Assembly: GCA_030141605.1 (NCBI GenBank)
Contig: JAQGDQ010000483.1
Coordinates: 1 to 64,000 of the forward strand
From: Tubiluchus corallicola
Lineage: Eukaryota > Priapulida > Priapulimorpha > Priapulimorphida > Tubiluchidae
DNA: 64,000 bases
Direction of reading: 5' to 3'
Made by a program: the position numbers and the translations under genes. Below, piece by piece: positions 59,902-64,000 of the stretch (the stretch's first letter is position 1; each line of letters begins with the position of its first letter). The notes beneath the pieces are model-generated. The model was given only the letters and a program-made list of their open reading frames with translations. It was not told the DNA's origin and searched no databases.

Positions 59902-60372
59902 TTAAAGGAGATGAAAAGGCAGTTTTAAAGTATGTCCCTAAAAACTTTTCATACATAGTTAACACATATGTAGTAATTATATATTTGCATTATTCTTACC
60001 TGTTAAAAAATTTATGTAACTACAAAAGAAAATTCTTAGTGATTAAAAGTGTTGGCGCCAATAGATACGGTGACACACCTTCCCAGTGTGCCCTACTGAT
60101 TCACCAAAAATCGCATTATTAATCCTACTGACAATATGTTTATTCCCGGAATATATCTCCACATGCCGAATATCTTTTCAAAGTTTACCCAGTATTCTCT
60201 AAATGTTGCTTCAATCCACTTACCGTTAAAATACGAGTTGAAATATACAACTTTTCTACAGCGTTACTGTTAATGTAAGCTCTGTGCGCAAAAAGGCAGT
60301 ATTTAGGTGGTACAAAATTTCAAGACGAAATTTTCTAGTTTCACCTAAGCAAAGGTTTTTCTTGTCCTTTAA
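59902..60372 (+). mobile_element. family A TTAA MITE, short form
   Basis: TTAA at 59902-59905 and 60369-60372; left end TTAAAGGAGATGAAAAGG, right end TTTTTCTTGTCCTTTAA, whose reverse complement TTAAAGGACAAG is identical to the left end of the copy at 5361. The core has CAGTGTGCCCTACTGATTCA and TTTCAAGACGAAATTTT. Confidence 0.8.
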
Positions 60373-60516
60373 AAAGCAAGAATCGGCGTGGAACTGTCAT
60401 TATTTTTCTTTCTTACCTATTTCTTTTGTTTACAATTGTTGTGCGTTGCAAATAGGATTACCAGTATTTTGCTAAGAACAGAGTCTCTTGTATAACTTCA
60501 CTGACGCAAAGCCTCT

Positions 60517-60551
60517 CGTAATGTCCATTAAGATTTAGAATGGACATTACG
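60517..60551. repeat. perfect 13-bp hairpin
   Basis: CGTAATGTCCATT (60517-60529) and AATGGACATTACG (60539-60551) with a 9-bp loop AAGATTTAG. No T-rich tract follows, so it is not a terminator. It may be a cruciform or a small RNA fold. Confidence 0.8.
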
Positions 60552-61120
60552 TCGGATTGGCCTTAACGCATCTTCTCAAAACAACACAGGGCCTTTGTCT
60601 TTTTTATAATTTACCTGTGCTAATGTAATTTACCTGTGTCTCATATCAATGAGTCATTCAATATACTGTCAATATGAGGGCGGAATGAACACTCGTTTGT
60701 AACAACGTATTCATAAGCTTTACCTACTCAACATGATTGTCACGTCTGCCATTTTGTAAGTTACTGAATCAAAGAATGCAGTTGTCACCATTAGCAGCAC
60801 TTTACTGCACTTAGCTTTGCATAAATCAACCATTACGTGTCGTTCGGCCAATGTCTGCATAGAACTTTCGTGCTTCTTCGTCAGCCGTTATGAACTGAAT
60901 AGACATGATCTAGCTTTATTCCCGAAAAAGTTTAGATCTCCTCCGAGCTTTTACATGGCTTAAAAATTTCTTAAATAATGTCTTGTCCAAACGTGTATGT
61001 GATTATGGCATAAGTGATAATCCTTTGTGATCAAGAAAAATTTCTTATTACTGTTTCTTAAAAGTATCTTACAGTTTTTAAATGTAAAATTTTGTGTACT
61101 ACTTTTTTATTTTGCCACCA
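60552..61120. other. spacer, nothing recognised
   Basis: AT-rich, no supported feature. Confidence 0.4.
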
Positions 61121-61315
61121 TCAATGAAGATGATGTTGATGACGATGGACAAGGAAGTTATGCAAGATCATCATATGGATCCATATTATCCTTATCTTCC
61201 TTAAGGGCATCATGGTGGACCTTTGAGGAACTCCGTAAACCATTTTGATTTGCTTGTATTTCTGACATTGACTCCAAAGACCATGATACTTCTCGACTCG
61301 GGCAGCTGCATTCAA
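61121..61315 (-). pseudogene. possible RT fragment
   Basis: The minus frame contains QKYKQIKMVYGVPQRSTMMP, similar to the RT approach KxVxYGVPQGSxLGP, then loses similarity. It could be a worn LINE fragment. Confidence 0.35.
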
Positions 61316-61756
61316 ATGTCGTAATTATTGTCAGATGTCATGTGATTCGCCATGCCCAGGGGGCGCTGGTTCTTCTCTTGTATTTGCGCGTGTACGTCCA
61401 TGTTGGCTGATTTGAAACAGTTTATATTGCAGTTTATAACACAAGTGATATTTAGTTGGCAGGTGGCAGTCTATGAGATAATGAGATGAGCACGCGCGTC
61501 CGCTTTAACGGGTTTGCGAACTTGGCTTTGTTCGGATAAAATGACACCTAATTATACAGTTTGCCAATTACATTATAGTCGAAATGCTTCTTTATATTGA
61601 GCCTCATTTACCACCTGCATATCAGGAAATAGAATATGGCTGTTTTCATACATGACGTGATTACCCAAAAAGAAAACGGAACGAAAATGTTATTAATTTT
61701 GTTTAAAAAATGTCCACCTACTCTTTGGTCATCCAGTTCAATCATTAATTGTGGAT

Positions 61757-61890
61757 TTATCGTATACTGATGACAAACAATAAGGGTACCAAATTGGATC
61801 CTTGAGGAACGAAACGAAATTTATCAATTGCCCATGATCTAGGAAGTAACACGTCAGTGTTGCTGACTTTCTCTTTCGTGATTTTCAAAT
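61757..61890 (-). pseudogene. LINE reverse-transcriptase fragment
   Basis: The minus frame reads KITKEKVSNTDVLLPRSWAI then DKFRFVPQGSNLVPLLFVIS and a stop. VPQGSxLxPLLFxI is the conserved RT motif before the catalytic loop, and about 25 residues upstream remain open. Both sides are lost. Confidence 0.55.
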
Positions 61891-61899
61891 GTAATTTCG

Positions 61900-63442
61900 A
61901 CTTACAGATATAGACATTTTATTTTTCAAATGCTCATAAAAGTTTCTGCTTTGTTTTGTTTTGGCATTCATATTATTAATTTGAACGTATTGGTGACGAC
62001 ACAACTGAAATCAGCACTACTTTTTTGTTCCTGATGATCACTCTAGCAGATGTCTCTTTTCAAACTCGTCTGCTTTGAGCTCGCAGAAGAAATTTCCCAT
62101 GCTCTTGTCCAAATTTTTCCTGAATCTTGCCAACATAATCCCACGAAAAGATAAGCTTCTTTGCTCTTATCAAACGTCTTCGAGGTCTCGGCGATAAAAC
62201 ACCACGTGATAACACATTTCCCACGCGCGACATCTTGCGGCTGAATCATTTATGACGTGCCACATTGTGCCTGTGCATATCTTAGTATATCCATATTGAA
62301 ATGTGGGTAGACAAGCTTATTGAGTTGTTTTGTTGTGGGAGGGAGAGCTGGACCTGTCATTCTTGGTTAGAGTTCCCTCTTGTTAGATACTTTGCAGGTT
62401 AAATGATGGATGAGGATGGAGTCATGGACGGATGCTGATGCACAATGCCTGCTCACCTGTCGCCTTTAGTGGATTCGAGACTGAGGCAATGAATCGATTG
62501 CTGGTTTTCTAGTTGTTTCACACAAACAGGTTGCCAAAATAACGCAATAACTTGCAAAATTCACTTCAGGAAGGCTTTTAGTCTGGAAAACTTGCTTCAC
62601 TTTTGAATATCTCCCAGATCAATTTACTAGATGCATGAAATATAGGGGAAGGAGAAGCTGAGTTGTCACAGCGTGTGCTTAAGTTAGGTAATGTTCAGCT
62701 TACTTGGTTAAACGGATGCGTGAACACGAAGAAGATTTCTTCTGGGCTTTCCTTGTTAGGGGAGATGAGTATCAGAACGTGCCCAAAACATCATTGTTTC
62801 ATCATAAGAATTAGCCTTAATAATGAGATTGATTCCGATCTTGCCACAAGAGTCAGTATAATAACTGATCACAGCTGTTGAGTGCTTAACGTTGTGGATA
62901 CTAACTTGTACCGAATTGTATAACAAAATATTGTTAAGAGTATTTTGCCCAATCACTCCATCACGATAGATTCTCACAGGTATTAACTTTCACATGGCAA
63001 CCATATTTTCAAAGTTTTATGAAAGTCTGTTGTTGATATGCTTGAAGATAGGAGTCTTTTGATTCCACCCTGTTAATCTAGCCATTCACGCAAGCTTGCC
63101 CTACTTGCAAGTTTTCCAGTTTGTAGCCACTGATTCGTGAAAACTAGGAAGCCCTTTAATATAGCTCTAGTAATTATGATAGTAACAGCTTTTAGCAACG
63201 CACGACATGACTCATTCATTCATGTTAATTCAGCTTGGGGGTCTGACTGCTAATCAATTACACTAACTAGAAATGCATGCTTGTTAAGCAAGTATAGCTT
63301 GAAGCTTGGTATTATTGAAAAATGTAGTCCTACGTTGTTCCATTGGGTAAAGTCGACGAATACGCTTTGGCATTTCAGTGGCTGAACAGAGATTTTCGCT
63401 AACAGTTAATTACGCCTTCATTACACCTGTTCATTACACCAT
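61900..63442. other. spacer, nothing recognised
   Basis: Short ORFs at 62043-62249 (minus) and 62663-62977 (both strands) carry no identifiable motif. Confidence 0.4.
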
Positions 63443-63765
63443 TAACTTTTCATATGATACGAGCGCCAGATATATTTCTACTAGACTTAATATTATTTAT
63501 TTTGATGTGATTCACAGAAAATGTGCATACAGTTTACACGTCAGGCTGAATAAGAGCGAAAATTTTATATGCAAGAACATTTTAAACAGTGATGTAAACT
63601 TTTCTTCTGTAATTAGACGTCATTGGCGTAGTTTGTTATATCGTTAATTGTTATTTGTGTTATTGTTGTGTGTCATGAGTTATTGTATTATTTGTATTAA
63701 TTTGTGATGTGTATATGAACTTTGTACAGTTTGAAATAAAATATTAAATCAAATCAAATCAAATC
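63443..63765 (+). mobile_element. 5'-truncated LINE, C-terminus and CAAAT tail
   Basis: Starts at FSYDTSARYISTRLNIIYFD and stays open to ...VIRRHWRSLLYR and a stop near 63645. The 3' UTR then ends GTTTGAAATAAAATATTAAA followed by CAAAT repeats. It aligns to 43787-44113 at high identity but lacks that copy's 24-bp insertion, so it keeps the family's intact C-terminal frame. No target duplication was resolved. Confidence 0.8.
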
Positions 63766-64000
63766 ATGTTACCAAAAATTGTACACAGTAATGCATAATC
63801 TCAAAAAGTAATTGAATGACCTCAATTATCTCCAGAGCCGTTTAAAACTCTGCTTGAATGTTGTTCACTCAGTGGCGAAATTTATTAAGATCCTTGATTC
63901 CTGTAATGGCTGCTCATAATGCGACGTATAATTTACATGGATATTGATTAATTGCCGCCATAATCAAGTATGAATTACAAGCTTAACATTGACTAATTGA
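63766..64000. other. spacer to window end
   Basis: AT-rich, nothing recognised. Confidence 0.5.

Noticed and set aside
60517-60551. Rho-independent terminator
   Set aside because: No T-tract follows, and the context is animal DNA.

Overview
This window is AT-rich, intron-like or intergenic eukaryotic DNA, most likely from an invertebrate animal. It has no operons and no long open reading frames. It does have canonical GT/AG splice-site pairs around short GC-richer open segments, tRNA-like SINE heads, many 5'-truncated non-LTR retrotransposons (LINEs), several families of short terminal-inverted-repeat elements (MITEs), and unusually long simple-sequence arrays. I cannot name the species from the sequence.

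Genes. The best-supported coding signal is on the + strand. Candidate exons lie at 13385-13450 (weak), 20028-20152, 21038-21281, 28757-28865 and 34784-34858. Two N-terminal exons, one acidic (21038-21281) and one starting with a myristoylation-type MGSGLSKR (28757-28865), both end in phase 1. Both can join in frame to the 75-base phase 1-1 exon at 34784-34858, which suggests one gene with alternative first exons. I found no convincing following exon, so the gene probably continues past the window. I do not recognise the protein. Weaker candidates are a minus-strand CpG-rich exon at 56676-56844, a short + exon at 57124-57164, and an ATG ORF with one in-frame stop at 53409-53762.

Mobile elements. 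(1) Two related families with TTAA ends and TTAAAGG...CCTTTAA termini: family A (six copies near 5.4, 7.9, 21.3, 37.2, 40.0 and 59.9 kb) and family B (near 3.0, 9.2, 33.7 and 35.5 kb). (2) Two hAT-like MITEs with perfect 8-bp target duplications (36811-37230 and 47361-47721). (3) A 340-bp element with perfect 30-bp inverted ends (32202-32541). (4) A foldback-like element carrying telomere-like sequence (12156-12490). (5) A LINE family ending in a GAAATAAAATAT-type 3' end, with reverse-transcriptase or C-terminal fragments at about 0.44, 33.1-33.3, 33.8-34.1, 43.3-44.1, 46.5-47.2, 61.8 and 63.4 kb and weaker ones elsewhere. (6) Two copies of another retroposon tail in inverted orientation (15293-15702 and 16463-16827), each with its own flanking duplication. 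(7) tRNA-like SINEs at 14.07 and 27.45 kb.

Simple repeats. The largest are a pure CT tract of about 627 bp (42640-43266), a polypyrimidine higher-order array (17.8-18.45 kb), trinucleotide blocks at 2.2-2.7, 3.7-4.0, 39.0-39.4 and 44.7-44.9 kb, CTTA/CCTA (11.4-11.7 kb), GGAT/GATA (29.0-29.35 kb), TA/TG/CGTG (30.7-30.9 kb), and a degenerate minisatellite of about 46 bp (55.4-56.0 kb). Most apparent ORFs in these arrays are translations of the repeats and are not listed as genes.
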